Of a stretch of 64,000 nucleotides of DNA, positions 28,094 to 38,341 are shown piece after piece. The position numbers and the translations under genes were made by a program. This stretch comes from Algoriphagus winogradskyi (lineage in GTDB: Bacteria; Bacteroidota; Bacteroidia; Cytophagales; Cyclobacteriaceae). Within the stretch, counting starts at the first letter, position 1. Every line of letters starts with the position of its first letter. The stretch covers positions 248,001-312,000 of the forward strand of contig NZ_FXUA01000003.1 in assembly GCF_900182815.1 (NCBI RefSeq), read 5' to 3'. The notes below the pieces were generated by a model, which did no database searches, had not been told where the DNA came from, and saw nothing but the letters and a program-made list of their open reading frames with translations.

Positions 28094-28939
28094 TCAATCC
28101 GCGAACTTTTCAAAAAAATCCTCTGCATCCTTTATATTCTCCAAGCCTAAAATATAGCAAACCTCAGAAAGATCAGAGAAATCTAAACCACCAGCGGCAA
28201 CAGCTTTGTTATTATATCTCCCGTCTTTTCCATTGTATTCATTAGAAATATCAATTGCAAGCTCCCAAATCTTGCTCAATTTTTTATTTGACATAATTCC
28301 TTCAACATCAAGTTGCTCAGAAGTTTGAAAACCTGGCGAACCATTCCCTACTGCATTTCCATCAGGTATTTTGTGATAGTCAGTAGTTCTCTTGACAAAT
28401 CCCAAGGCCTCCGGGGAAGTAGATTCCTCATTCCAATCACTGTGTTGAACTACATGAATACGCTGAGAAACATCAATCGTCGGCATCTCGGATTGAACAG
28501 CCTTAACCAGTGCAGCCGAAAAATCGGACTGGCCTGCCTCAGCTATCCATATATCTCCTTGCTTAGAAAGTGCAGCTTTTACCTGAATCATCGTTTCTTT
28601 GATAGCCTGATTGAAGTCCGCATCAGCGTCTGACCAATTTTTCCCGAAGGCTAGATTAAACAAATCATTTGGTGGAACATAAAGCCCTTTCTGAATTCCA
28701 TAGGTACCGGCAATGGGATAAAAGTTGAGCTTGGAGTATTCCTTATTCGCAACCAAAGTCATAAAAGCTGCAAGGGTATGCAGATCGTCTACATCAGTTT
28801 TGCAATCAAGTTGAAGCAACAACAAGTCTTTTTTAATATCAAATCGATCTGTAAGTTTTCCAGGATTATCTCCAGCAATAGTTTGAAATGATAATTGCAC
28901 TAGGGCAATGGTCATCGTAAGTAAAAATTTGATTTTCAT
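28094..28939 (-). CDS. exported nucleoside-hydrolase-fold protein (single domain)
   Basis: A 281-residue secreted protein with a signal peptide (about 1-22). The mature N-terminus carries an Asp cluster, LDCKTDVDDLHTLAA (Asp45, Asp49, Asp51, Asp52), in the place where inosine-uridine nucleoside hydrolases have their calcium-binding DxDxxxDD. WIAEAGQSDFSAAL and the C-terminal GGLDFSDLSEVCYILG are shared in outline with the larger protein at 51454-52920. I do not know its function. The fold suggests calcium-dependent hydrolysis of an N- or O-riboside-like bond, perhaps a glycoside. It is the last gene of the sulfatase block, with an AACCCAA box directly before its start. Confidence 0.65.
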   Translation of the reverse strand: MKIKFLLTMTIALVQLSFQTIAGDNPGKLTDRFDIKKDLLLLQLDCKTDVDDLHTLAAFMTLVANKEYSKLNFYPIAGTYGIQKGLYVPPNDLFNLAFGKNWSDADADFNQAIKETMIQVKAALSKQGDIWIAEAGQSDFSAALVKAVQSEMPTIDVSQRIHVVQHSDWNEESTSPEALGFVKRTTDYHKIPDGNAVGNGSPGFQTSEQLDVEGIMSNKKLSKIWELAIDISNEYNGKDGRYNNKAVAAGGLDFSDLSEVCYILGLENIKDAEDFFEKFAD

Positions 28940-29254
28940 CTTGGGTTAAGTTATTAGGTTTAAATGGCTTATGTATTTGCTAAATCCCTCAAGGACAGCA
29001 TGAGAACTCCAGGTATTTTTTCTGTGGAAAGACCTAAAGTTTGAAGTTAAAAAAAACCCAGACATATGCCTTTACTTTTCTAACATCAAACCCTATCTAT
29101 TATGCCATGTTAATACCCATAGCTCTAGCCTTGCGCTATTTCTCAGTTGAATTGCATCCTTTTTCATCCTATACTTTAGGGCATAGGCGGTGGGCTAATT
29201 TAGGTATTTCAAATGCTATCCAACTAAACTAAAATAATCAAGAGTAGGAATCCC
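28940..29254. other. 315-bp gap without a credible gene
   Basis: This A/T-rich stretch lies between two minus-strand genes. A 63-codon reading frame at 29041-29232 has no start context or recognisable product and looks accidental. It probably holds the promoter of the 28094-28939 gene. I see no hairpin with a T run. Confidence 0.5.
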
Positions 29255-30775
29255 TTACCTATCAGCTCCTATCACCTTCACTGTCTTGCCATCTGCGCCG
29301 CTGGTCCGGGCTTTTTGCTCCACGAAATAGGGCTGAAAAGTATAGGAAGAGTTCGGGTCCCAGGTGGAATTGTACTCTGGCAATAGCTTCTTCATTTTCC
29401 TGATTCTCTTTGCATAGGTTGGGTTACCTGCGAGATTAGAAAATTCATAGGGATCAATCGTATGGTCGTACAATTCTTCAGTCCCATCTTCATATTGAAT
29501 GTACCGAAAACCATCAGCCTTGATTCCATGGTTATTCATTCCATAGGTTGTAAGGGCAAATGCCTTTTTCTCATGACTTTTTCCTTGCATGGTTGACACC
29601 AGACTTTTACCCTCATTCTTATCATATGCCGGCAGACTACATAGTTCCAAGAGCGTCGGATAGATCGAGAGCATCTCAGCAGGAGAGTCGATCACTTTTC
29701 CCTTTGGTAGAGTTGGTGCGACAAAGAGCAACGGGGCTTTGGTGGCAGATTCCCATAAGCCATGCTTGGCAAAAGTCCCTTTCTCCCCCAGTCTATATCC
29801 ATGGTCTGACCATAGGACAATCACGGTATTGTCGGCATGCCCGCTTTTTTCTAAAGCATCCATTACCCGTCCGATCTCGTAGTCTACAAAACTGACACAT
29901 GCCAAGTAGGCTTGGATTATTTTCTTCCATTCTCCGGATTCAATCGCCCACTCGGTAGAGGGCATCATGGGCAAATCATTGATCTTAAGTCCAACTTCTG
30001 GAATATCATTGAGATCATCAGACAAGTAAGGAGCCACTTGAATTTCACTCAGAGGGTGTATGTCAAACCATTTTTGAGGTACATAGAGCGGTACATGTGG
30101 TCTCAAAAATCCCAAGCCCATAAAGAAGGGCTTGTCATATTCCTTGTTTAATCGTTCGATCACCCAGTCCACCGACTGATGATCCGGCATCAGAGAATCG
30201 TACTCAGGAAAAGCTCCCCAATCGGTACTGGTACGTCCATAGTTTTTGCGATCTGAGGTACCATAACCGTCCCACACATATCGCTCATCAGGCAAAGGTC
30301 CAAAACCTTTTTCCCTTCCTCCCGACTCATCAAAAAGTCCTTCTGGGGCATGGTCATGAAACAGCTTTCCAATTCCCATGGTATAATATCCGTTCTCCTT
30401 GAAATACTCTGGGAGAAAAGTTAATTCTGAGGTCGTTGAATTTTCAGATCTGATTTTTTCGTCACTGATCATCCCGTAGATCCCAGTAGTCGAGGGACGC
30501 AATCCAGTCATGATCGAAGCCCGTGAAGGGCCGCACAGAGGAGCTTGGCTATGTGCATTTGAAAATAATACACCTTTGGCCGCTAATTTATCAATGTTGG
30601 GAGTTTTGGTATCAGAGTAATCATTGAGCAACCCAATCCAATTGTTTAGGTCATCAACGGAGATAAACAGGACATTGGGCTTAGATGACTTCTCTTGATT
30701 TGATTGGGCCAATGAAGCCTGAATCCAAACGAATAGAGCCAGTGGTACTAAAACAAAACGACCTATAATTTTCAT
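29255..30775 (-). CDS. S1 sulfatase, iduronate-2-sulfatase-like
   Basis: A 506-residue periplasmic sulfatase with a signal peptide (about 1-23). The formylglycine site is CGPSR with Cys81, and calcium ligands start at Asp41-Asp42 (SVDDLNNW). The segment WSDHGYRLGEKGTFAKHGLWE is typical of iduronate-2-sulfatase-like S1 members (the S1_7 group in the common scheme). In algal-glycan loci this group is often assigned to 2-O-sulfate on uronic acids or other sugars, but the position and sugar cannot be read here. It sits 16 bp after the 636-residue enzyme, clearly in one operon. Confidence 0.86.
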   Translation of the reverse strand: MKIIGRFVLVPLALFVWIQASLAQSNQEKSSKPNVLFISVDDLNNWIGLLNDYSDTKTPNIDKLAAKGVLFSNAHSQAPLCGPSRASIMTGLRPSTTGIYGMISDEKIRSENSTTSELTFLPEYFKENGYYTMGIGKLFHDHAPEGLFDESGGREKGFGPLPDERYVWDGYGTSDRKNYGRTSTDWGAFPEYDSLMPDHQSVDWVIERLNKEYDKPFFMGLGFLRPHVPLYVPQKWFDIHPLSEIQVAPYLSDDLNDIPEVGLKINDLPMMPSTEWAIESGEWKKIIQAYLACVSFVDYEIGRVMDALEKSGHADNTVIVLWSDHGYRLGEKGTFAKHGLWESATKAPLLFVAPTLPKGKVIDSPAEMLSIYPTLLELCSLPAYDKNEGKSLVSTMQGKSHEKKAFALTTYGMNNHGIKADGFRYIQYEDGTEELYDHTIDPYEFSNLAGNPTYAKRIRKMKKLLPEYNSTWDPNSSYTFQPYFVEQKARTSGADGKTVKVIGADR

Positions 30776-30791
30776 AACTAAAGCACTCAGT

Positions 30792-32702
30792 TTAAATCAC
30801 ACTTATAGTCAATTCAACAGACTCAGATACAAGCTCTGCTCGAATTGGCAGGGCTTCCACGCCGGGCACCATATTAAAAGTCCTGCCTTTCTCTGTTTCT
30901 ATAATGGTCAGCGGGACATTTGCTTCAATTTTTACTTTGCCCTCAGGTTTGGTAATGATGATCACATGATCCTCTGGCTGTTCGACTGGCTCAGTATTTT
31001 TGGAAATAATGGGGATTGTAAATGAGGTTTGTTGCTTCAATGCTTGCCTAGTTTCTGCCTTGATCTGCATGCCTTTCCCGGAACAGATATAGGTGATCCT
31101 AAAGTCAGAAGCGGACCCTTGTAAAATCTCCCTGGCTTCATTTTTTAACTTAACATCTCCCGATATACGGATTTCTCCGTTTTGATCTTCTGTAGAAAAA
31201 GAGGCTGGCAAATCATAAAGATTGGTAAACCATTCACCTACCTGAAAAGTCTCCAAGCGAGGTGTAAGGGCAATATCTTTTCCGGGAGCATCTTGCTGAT
31301 TTAAAGGCTCCATCAACCTATAAACAGCCAAGCTTGCAGCACAAAGCAAGCCTACTTTAGTATGATAAAGCATTCCTAAAGAATTGCCAGTAGCTTGCCG
31401 GAGATCCATTTTAGGATAATACTGAGCATCATAGGCAGAAACAGTTCCTCTCCAATCTCCCCTTGAAAATAGGACTGTATCCAATTCTTCAAAATATCTT
31501 AGCCCATCAGCCGTGGCTCTAGGAAGTGGATTCGATTGATCTATTGTTGGCATTTGATCCCAATGATCCAAGATCACCGCCAGTGATTTGGCATGGGCAA
31601 ATGTGTGATGGACGCAAGGTTTGATCCCATGTGAAACGTAATGTGGACCACCATGAAGTAATCCATCAGCCGTACATCGTTTGAGTAATTCTGTGTTTTT
31701 GAATGCTGCGGTCCCAAAAGCTGGATTATAACCAGCCATCAGACTAAATGCGGGTTGGCATCCATCACAGGTTCGGCTGCCCCAATAGGTCCATTTAAAC
31801 ATTCGCGTGCCCCAACTATTGTCAAAACCTCCATCAGGCAACATAAACTCCAGATGACTTGCCAAAGACTTTTGCAAAATCCCGAGCAATTCCTCATCCT
31901 TTTCGTGCAAAGCGTACATGACCAGGCTATTCAGCGACTCCTCCACATTATACCCCAAATCCACTCCTGGAAGCCCTTTTCCACTTAATTTGTGAGCAGA
32001 AGGTTTTATCTCACCATACAATAATGAATTGGGAGCAGTAAAATACTTTTTGACCTCCGCAGCAAGTTTTTTACTGAGGGCTATGTACTTGGGCTCATCC
32101 AGCAAATTCCCAATCAGGTTCATCGCATAACTATTGGTCGCTCCGTAGTTCACGTTAGTGGCATCGATGGTGGGGAATTTCCTATAAATGAATTCTGCCG
32201 CTTCGCCAAGGCGATCAGTCCAATTCTGGCGACGGTCGGCTTCCAGCAAATCCCCATGGTATTTCAGAGTCTCAGCCAGCGCTATTGCACCAAATACGGT
32301 AGTCCCATTCCAAGAATTGGGATTTACATCATTTGTCCAACTACCATCAGGTTGGGAGACATTTTGACTCCATTCAAACACGGCAATCCCCGCATCCAGG
32401 TATTTCTTTTCTCCAGTTGCCTCAGCCATATAGAAAAAAGGGTAAACAGCATCAGACACCCTTCCGTGTATGGTTTCGCAAGCTGGGCAATCCAGCAAAC
32501 CGTGAACTTTAGGATCAGAAGGATTAATAATTTGAACCTTAATCATCCCATCACACCAATCCTTTAAAAGACTAAAAACCAAATCTCTATATTCTTCTGA
32601 GTGAAAAGTGACAGGATCCCCTTTGGCAAAAAGATTAGCAAATGGCAGCGATAGACCGATACCAGTCAATGCTGTAGTATGGATAAATTCCCTTCTTTTC
32701 AT
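30792..32702 (-). CDS. Tat-exported toroid-type enzyme of unknown activity
   Basis: A 636-residue protein I cannot assign to a family. It starts with a twin-arginine signal (MKRREFIHTTALTGIGLSLP). Residues about 35-400 look like an (alpha/alpha) toroid rich in Trp, Asn and His: CPACETIHGRVSDAVYPFF, NVNYGATNSYAMNLI, VEESLNSLVMYAL, GSRTCDGCQPAFSLM, CVHHTFAHAKSLAV. The last 200 residues look like beta-sandwich. Toroid plus sandwich is the build of several polysaccharide lyases (heparinase-like) and some glucuronidases. Location between three sulfatases supports a glycan-degrading role, and Tat export suggests folding with a metal or in the cytoplasm. It might supply the missing lyase or hydrolase of this locus. 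Confidence 0.6.
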   Translation of the reverse strand: MKRREFIHTTALTGIGLSLPFANLFAKGDPVTFHSEEYRDLVFSLLKDWCDGMIKVQIINPSDPKVHGLLDCPACETIHGRVSDAVYPFFYMAEATGEKKYLDAGIAVFEWSQNVSQPDGSWTNDVNPNSWNGTTVFGAIALAETLKYHGDLLEADRRQNWTDRLGEAAEFIYRKFPTIDATNVNYGATNSYAMNLIGNLLDEPKYIALSKKLAAEVKKYFTAPNSLLYGEIKPSAHKLSGKGLPGVDLGYNVEESLNSLVMYALHEKDEELLGILQKSLASHLEFMLPDGGFDNSWGTRMFKWTYWGSRTCDGCQPAFSLMAGYNPAFGTAAFKNTELLKRCTADGLLHGGPHYVSHGIKPCVHHTFAHAKSLAVILDHWDQMPTIDQSNPLPRATADGLRYFEELDTVLFSRGDWRGTVSAYDAQYYPKMDLRQATGNSLGMLYHTKVGLLCAASLAVYRLMEPLNQQDAPGKDIALTPRLETFQVGEWFTNLYDLPASFSTEDQNGEIRISGDVKLKNEAREILQGSASDFRITYICSGKGMQIKAETRQALKQQTSFTIPIISKNTEPVEQPEDHVIIITKPEGKVKIEANVPLTIIETEKGRTFNMVPGVEALPIRAELVSESVELTISVI

Positions 32703-32741
32703 TTCAGTCGAATTAGGCTAATTGAGGTTTGATCAGAATGC

Positions 32742-34508
32742 CTAGTTTAAATTTTGTTTGATAACCTGGCTGGGATTGTATCCTATTCTATGGGCTTTTA
32801 CCCAGATGCTTTCTACCTCTTCTACATCTATAGGCTCTTGGTATATACTCCAAGTTGGTGATTGTTTTCCGTCGGAATTGATCAACTTATATCCTATAGA
32901 AGCTCCTTCAGTAGCAGATTGAATTTCAATTTTCCCATTAGTGATCTTAATCTTGGGATCAGCTGTGGTGGGCTTGCTACCTGCGCCTGACCAAAGTCTT
33001 TTTATTAATTCCTGCTCAGGTAAATTAGGTCTGTCATCAATATCCGTGAGCCAGCGATCCAGCTCATTGCTCAATTCCTTGAGTTTTTCTTGATAGTTAG
33101 GATCTTCTGCAAGATTATTCAGCTCGTAAGGATCTGCTTCACAATCATATAATTCTTCCTTCAGCTTGGACTTTCGAAACCATTGGGCTTGACTTGCATT
33201 CAGTTCTCCGGATTCATTCATCCGTAAAAGCTCCTGCATCGTTGGGATTTGCTCCCTATAAGTCAAAGGCAAGTAATACCCTTGGTTCGGGCGATAGTTT
33301 CTGATGTATTTAAACTGCTTATCACGGACTGCTCGGATGGCATCCGTGACTTCGTCAAAGCGATCAGCAGCACCATGTATGTATTCACGCTTTTCTTGAG
33401 CCTGGAAATCACCCAAAAATGCCTGTCCTTGCATGTAATCCAGTGGTTTTTCACCAATCAATGAAAGGAGTGTCGGCGCAAAATCCACAAAACTAATCAG
33501 CTGATCATCTTTAGATCCAGCTCTCCAAGAATTAGGATATCGGATGATCATGGGTGTATTTAGCCCTGAATCGTAAATCAAACGTTTCTCCCGGGGCAGT
33601 GGCCCACCGTGATCTCCATAGAACACGATAATGGTATTTTCCAGCAATCCATCTTCTTCCAATTGTGCCAGTATTGCTCCCAACTGCCTATCCATTTCAG
33701 AAATATTATTGTAGAGCTTCCACATATCCCGTTGCACTATGGGAGTATTTGGGAGGTAGGGAGGAACCGCAAATTCTTGGTCTTTGGAAACATGAACAGG
33801 CGTTTCCGTTTCAGTCATATTACCCGGTTCCCATTTGTAAGTGGTATCACCTGAGTGGTAATGTCTCATTTCTATATTTCGGAAACCATAAGGTTCGAAA
33901 AGACCCGACTCGTGTGTAGTGGTAAAGTTAAAAATTGAGTAAAACGGCTGGTCTTCAGCTCTATTTCTCCAATGTGCATAAGGCCCATTTTCGTCCCAGG
34001 CTGTGACAGGTGCTTTAAACTGATAGTCTTCTTTGTAATTATTACTGGTGTAATATCCTTTCTCTCGAAGCAGCTCACTGACCATCTTCACTTCGGGCCC
34101 TGGAACAGCTTCATATTTTGGAAGTCCAGTCACTTCGGTATAAGAATCAGTTCTCATATGATTGGCTCCTATACTAGAAGGATACATTCCAGTGGCTATT
34201 GCGGCTCTACTAGGTGCGCAGACTCCTGAAGTGGAGTACAAATTGGTGTAAATGACTCCCTCTCTAGCTAGACGATTCAAATTTGGCGTAATGGCACTTG
34301 AATCTCCAAAAGCCGGGATATAAGCTCCCATATCTTCGGTCACCAACCATAAAATATTGGGGCGTTCAGGGAGAAAATATTCAGATTCATTTGCTTCGAG
34401 AGCGGATCCTTTACTGGTACATCCGTATGCAAACAGCATGGCAAGCAAAACCAAAATATGATTTTTGACTGCGTAGTATTTAAGGTAATTGATAAGATAA
34501 TTTTTCAC
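32742..34508 (-). CDS. S1 sulfatase lipoprotein with C-terminal CHB_HEX_C-like domain
   Basis: A 588-residue sulfatase. A lipoprotein signal (MLFAYGC, Cys30) is followed by the sulfatase domain (about 48-490). The formylglycine site is CAPSR with Cys97, and the metal segment is VFYGDHGGPLPREKRL. A small C-terminal beta domain (about 520-588; KITNGKIEIQSATEGASIGYKL) resembles the CHB_HEX_C domain attached to S1_8-type sulfatases, some of which act on ulvan. The N-terminal metal motif reads TEDMG, with one Asp where others have two. The gene is 39 bp upstream of the toroid enzyme gene and 99 bp downstream of the sulfatase-rhamnosidase fusion. Confidence 0.84.
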   Translation of the reverse strand: MKNYLINYLKYYAVKNHILVLLAMLFAYGCTSKGSALEANESEYFLPERPNILWLVTEDMGAYIPAFGDSSAITPNLNRLAREGVIYTNLYSTSGVCAPSRAAIATGMYPSSIGANHMRTDSYTEVTGLPKYEAVPGPEVKMVSELLREKGYYTSNNYKEDYQFKAPVTAWDENGPYAHWRNRAEDQPFYSIFNFTTTHESGLFEPYGFRNIEMRHYHSGDTTYKWEPGNMTETETPVHVSKDQEFAVPPYLPNTPIVQRDMWKLYNNISEMDRQLGAILAQLEEDGLLENTIIVFYGDHGGPLPREKRLIYDSGLNTPMIIRYPNSWRAGSKDDQLISFVDFAPTLLSLIGEKPLDYMQGQAFLGDFQAQEKREYIHGAADRFDEVTDAIRAVRDKQFKYIRNYRPNQGYYLPLTYREQIPTMQELLRMNESGELNASQAQWFRKSKLKEELYDCEADPYELNNLAEDPNYQEKLKELSNELDRWLTDIDDRPNLPEQELIKRLWSGAGSKPTTADPKIKITNGKIEIQSATEGASIGYKLINSDGKQSPTWSIYQEPIDVEEVESIWVKAHRIGYNPSQVIKQNLN

Positions 34509-34607
34509 AGGGCTTATTGATGTAATGGTTTTTGAAAGCTTAATTTTTTCTGTAAAATGACAAGAACAATAAACTAACTATTAAGATTAATACACTCTTA
34601 CCACTAA

Positions 34608-37600
34608 TCAGAAAGAATTGACTTTCAACAGAATAGTATGTTTACCAGGTTCTAGCCTTATCGTACCAAACGCTGTGGCTACTTTCTGCCCATTATGGAT
34701 TACATCCTTTCCGTCCATTTCAGTTAAAGAAAATTCAACCACCATATTTGCCGGTATTTCTATCTCATAGGTCTGTAGCCTTGCATTGTTGAAGACATAG
34801 TTCGCCTTGATCGAACCCAAAACAGTTGGAACCTCGATAGAACTGGATTTGAGCGTGCTCATTTGAGGCTGAATCTGTGCAATACCAAATCCAGGGGTTT
34901 TAGGCTGTATTCCCCATAAACCTCTCGGGATTACATTGGCCGGAACAGCTCCCCAAGGATGATTCCAATCCAGGTTATTTTTGTATTTGTTATCCCAGGC
35001 TTCCAGAGTAATCGTTGATCCCAGTTTTATCATATTGTACCAACTTCTATCGCTGGTGTCCACCAATAAGGATAAAGCATAATCCTGCTCCCCTGCCCGG
35101 TAAAGCCCATCCATTAGGTATTGGGAACCATAAACACTACAGGCCATTCCACGGGATTTGATAAATTCCACGACTGACTCCTTATGCTCCTCTGGCACCA
35201 GCCCAAAAGCCAGGGGCATCATGTTGGCGTGCAAGGAAGCATGATCTGTATCGATTCCATCTACATAAACTCCACGCTCAGAATCAAACATTTGCTCATT
35301 GAGCGATTTCTTCACCTTGGCAGCCCGGTATTCAAATTCCAAAGCTTCTTGGGGTTTACCCATGACCTTGGCAAATTCAGCCATGATTCTCATGTTTTCA
35401 TAGTAGAAGGCATTGATCACGGTATTATAGGGCTTGAAAACAAAGTTGTCCTGCTCTCCCATAGTAACCGCTCCATTAAACTTTGCCGGTGGCCAATCCA
35501 CAATATCCGTAAGTGGCTTTTTATAATCCTCCTTAAAACCCAGCTTCAACATGTAATCATGATCTACCTTGGTAGAAGTGATCAGTCCATCCTCATTTGC
35601 CAACTCATAAAGTGTTTTATACTTCAATGGCTCATAGTATTTCTCGATCAATTCCGTATTACCCGTGTACATATAGTCCGCATAGAACATCAGTGCCACG
35701 TGTTGCTGCCACTCTGTAGGCCAGGTGGGATGCTCCATAAAATACTCTATTGTCCTTCTGGCCATGGCATATTCAGCATCCGTGGTATAATGACTCAGCT
35801 GATTTAAGTACGCGTCTGATTCATAAGGAATTCTCTCCCGATCCCCATCCACGTAAAGCCCATTGAAAGTGGTCGCTTTGATGGTGTATTTACACAGCTC
35901 CCAAACTTGATTTAAAATAGCATCAGAACTCTCAAAAGCACTTGCTTTATCATCAAAATAGGTATGGTAAGCAAGTTGGATAAAGTCATCACCTACTAAA
36001 TTCCCGCTTGCTCCTTCTACCTCAGCATATCTAAAAGGCATCAAAACAGGAGTTCCTTCAGGTAAAGGCAGCGCTACTCCCGGAAGCGTATTTCTTTCGT
36101 CCTTTTGTATAGGCAATTGATAGGTTGTTTGACCTGGTTTTACCTCTACTGCGATTTCCTGATAGCGAATGTGGCTCTTTGCGGGAGGAGTTCTGTTGAC
36201 AGCTTGGCCATCAGCCATTTCTCCTATTCTAAAAATCAGAGTCTCCGCCTTATCCGTTTTATAATTGAACTCAATAGTAGCAAATGCAGCTTTACCAAAA
36301 TCCATGAAATAAGCGCCTCCTTTTTTCTCAAAAACCCGAGGTTTAATTCTACTTACATCCTGAATATTGGCAGTAGAAATCATCTTATCCTCACTTTCAC
36401 CCACGGTGAATTTCTGAGCCTTTGAATAATCCACCACTCGATTTTCCTCATCCCATATCCTCACTTTCCAATAGTAGCTTTTCCCTACTTCCAAAGTCTC
36501 TCCCTTGTATTCTACATTGGAAGAACTGCTGGATCTGACCTGAGCGCTATTCCATACATCGCCTGAATTCAAATTAATCAGCTCTTCACTGGAACTGACT
36601 AGGATTTGGTAGGCAGACTGAGTTTTGGAAAATTCCGATATCTGCCAGCCAAATTCAGGTTTGGTATCCAAAATCTTCACAGCATTTTGAGGATCTCTAA
36701 TGAGCTCAACGGTCAGATTAGATGGCGCAGCTCTGTATTTATTACTGAATTTAGTGATCAGCTCATCCGTTTTGGCTCGAAGGTTTCTAGCAATGTCCTT
36801 ATACTTTGGATCATTGATAAGGTTATTAACCTCCTGTGGATCATCTTTTAGGTAATAAAGTTCTTCCACCTTTTTGTCATTGACATAGCGGAAATATTTC
36901 CATTCCTCGGTGCGCACTCCTTCACTTGGCGGTATTTCATCAAATTCCCAAATATGCTCTATCAATACCGTGTCTCTACCGATTTCCTGATCTTGTCCGG
37001 TCACGATCGGCATCAAACTCTTTCCATGCCAACTTTCTGGAGCTTCAACACCCGCCAAATCAGCAATAGTTGCTGGCACATCAATATTGAGCACCATGTC
37101 TTTTACATCTTGATGTTTACCTACACGCGGATCATAAATAATCAAAGGAACACGAATGGAATTATCATACATCAGCCATTTTCCTGCAAGTTGACGCTCA
37201 CCTAGAAAGTAGCCATTATCACCCATTACGATAATTACTGTGTTCTTGTCTAGTCCCTTTTCGGCTAGTTTCTGACGAATCTTGGCGATCTCCAGGTCAA
37301 TACCCGATATCATTCTATAATATCCTTTCAGGCTATGCTGATACTTTTCTTCCGTATCATACCTCCATGTCCATCTCAGGCGGTTAAACCCGTCGCGTAC
37401 AAACTGCGGTTGTGCTTGAAAATACTTATCCTCTCCGAGTACAGGACCTGGAATAGTGGTATTCTGAAGCAATTGATCTGTGGTGGATTGCCAAAAATAC
37501 TGATCAGGAGCACCATCGTGTGCATGAGGAGCACTGAAGCTCAATGATAAACTAAAAGGTTGATCTGAAGGAGCCTTATCGATAAAATCCAGTGCCTGCT

Positions 37601-38132
37601 GCCCGGTATATCGGGTCAGGTGAACTGTGTCTCCATCGATGGTTTTGTAGAAATACCCTCTTTTGTCAGGATATTGATTGTTACGGTCATAGGACTCATA
37701 CTCATCGAATTGTTTGTCCAGATCATCGTATCGCACGCCATACTTGCCATAAAACGCCGTATAATATCCATGGTTTTTTAGAACTGTTGGATAGGAGTTT
37801 TCCATGTATTCTGACCGGATGTTACCTGTCTGGAAATTGAAATTATGTGATCGCTCGTAAAGCCCGGTGAACAAACTGGCTCTACTTGCCGCGCAGATGG
37901 GCGTAGTGACTATGGCAGTTTCGAAATAGACTCCCGTTTCGGCAAGCTTATCCATTTCCGGTGTCTGGACAAATTTATTTCCCGCATATCCTAATGCATC
38001 AAAGCGCTGATCATCAGTTAGAATGAAAATAATATTTGGTTTATCCGAAGGTGATTTTGACTCCTGAGCGAGAAGTTTTGTTGCATTGAAGGGAATATAT
38101 AAAAAGCAAACTACTGCTATAAACTTGTTCAT
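34608..38132 (-). CDS. bimodular S1 sulfatase-GH78 alpha-L-rhamnosidase
   Basis: A 1174-residue two-enzyme fusion with a signal peptide (about 1-22). The sulfatase module spans about 30-470. Its formylglycine site is CAASR (Cys80; Ala replaces the usual Pro, an accepted variant), and its metal motif is [13 protein letters not shown] linker/beta domain with a fibronectin-like start ([15 protein letters not shown]) leads to the GH78 module (about 480-1174), where [39 protein letters not shown] and [16 protein letters not shown] segments match alpha-L-rhamnosidases. A fusion of this type (P36_S1_25) works on ulvan oligosaccharides in Formosa agariphila. It probably desulfates and then removes rhamnose. 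Confidence 0.85.
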   Translation of the reverse strand: MNKFIAVVCFLYIPFNATKLLAQESKSPSDKPNIIFILTDDQRFDALGYAGNKFVQTPEMDKLAETGVYFETAIVTTPICAASRASLFTGLYERSHNFNFQTGNIRSEYMENSYPTVLKNHGYYTAFYGKYGVRYDDLDKQFDEYESYDRNNQYPDKRGYFYKTIDGDTVHLTRYTGQQALDFIDKAPSDQPFSLSLSFSAPHAHDGAPDQYFWQSTTDQLLQNTTIPGPVLGEDKYFQAQPQFVRDGFNRLRWTWRYDTEEKYQHSLKGYYRMISGIDLEIAKIRQKLAEKGLDKNTVIIVMGDNGYFLGERQLAGKWLMYDNSIRVPLIIYDPRVGKHQDVKDMVLNIDVPATIADLAGVEAPESWHGKSLMPIVTGQDQEIGRDTVLIEHIWEFDEIPPSEGVRTEEWKYFRYVNDKKVEELYYLKDDPQEVNNLINDPKYKDIARNLRAKTDELITKFSNKYRAAPSNLTVELIRDPQNAVKILDTKPEFGWQISEFSKTQSAYQILVSSSEELINLNSGDVWNSAQVRSSSSSNVEYKGETLEVGKSYYWKVRIWDEENRVVDYSKAQKFTVGESEDKMISTANIQDVSRIKPRVFEKKGGAYFMDFGKAAFATIEFNYKTDKAETLIFRIGEMADGQAVNRTPPAKSHIRYQEIAVEVKPGQTTYQLPIQKDERNTLPGVALPLPEGTPVLMPFRYAEVEGASGNLVGDDFIQLAYHTYFDDKASAFESSDAILNQVWELCKYTIKATTFNGLYVDGDRERIPYESDAYLNQLSHYTTDAEYAMARRTIEYFMEHPTWPTEWQQHVALMFYADYMYTGNTELIEKYYEPLKYKTLYELANEDGLITSTKVDHDYMLKLGFKEDYKKPLTDIVDWPPAKFNGAVTMGEQDNFVFKPYNTVINAFYYENMRIMAEFAKVMGKPQEALEFEYRAAKVKKSLNEQMFDSERGVYVDGIDTDHASLHANMMPLAFGLVPEEHKESVVEFIKSRGMACSVYGSQYLMDGLYRAGEQDYALSLLVDTSDRSWYNMIKLGSTITLEAWDNKYKNNLDWNHPWGAVPANVIPRGLWGIQPKTPGFGIAQIQPQMSTLKSSSIEVPTVLGSIKANYVFNNARLQTYEIEIPANMVVEFSLTEMDGKDVIHNGQKVATAFGTIRLEPGKHTILLKVNSF

Positions 38133-38290
38133 TAATTTGGGTGAATTTTAATTGATGTAGGGAAATTTTGATCCACTTTTGAAATGGAAATTCAAATTAG
38201 ATTTTAAGAATTAAACTACTATCCTGTACCCTAGTGTATTCTAAATAGCTTTAAATCTTCAGTGATTATTTCGGATCAGTTTGTAGAAAA

Positions 38291-38324
38291 CAGAAAGAAG
38301 CAAGCATTAGTAGACTTACTTCTT
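38291..38324 (-). terminator. intrinsic terminator after the FAS1 gene (minus strand)
   Basis: On the minus strand AAGAAGTAAG (38324-38315) pairs with CTTGCTTCTT (38304-38295), ten pairs with one G-U wobble. A T-rich tail follows. It separates the susC/susD/FAS1 unit from the fused sulfatase gene downstream. Confidence 0.6.
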
Positions 38325-38341
38325 CCTTGTTTATTTTAAAA

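Noticed and set aside
29041..29232. 63-codon frame in the gap between 28940 and 29254
   Set aside because: Poor start context, no family resemblance and composition that follows the A/T-rich spacer.
35184..35807. 207-codon open frame on the plus strand inside the sulfatase-GH78 gene
   Set aside because: It lies antisense within a clear GH78 module, shows no domain or signal pattern, and has biased residues typical of a shadow frame.
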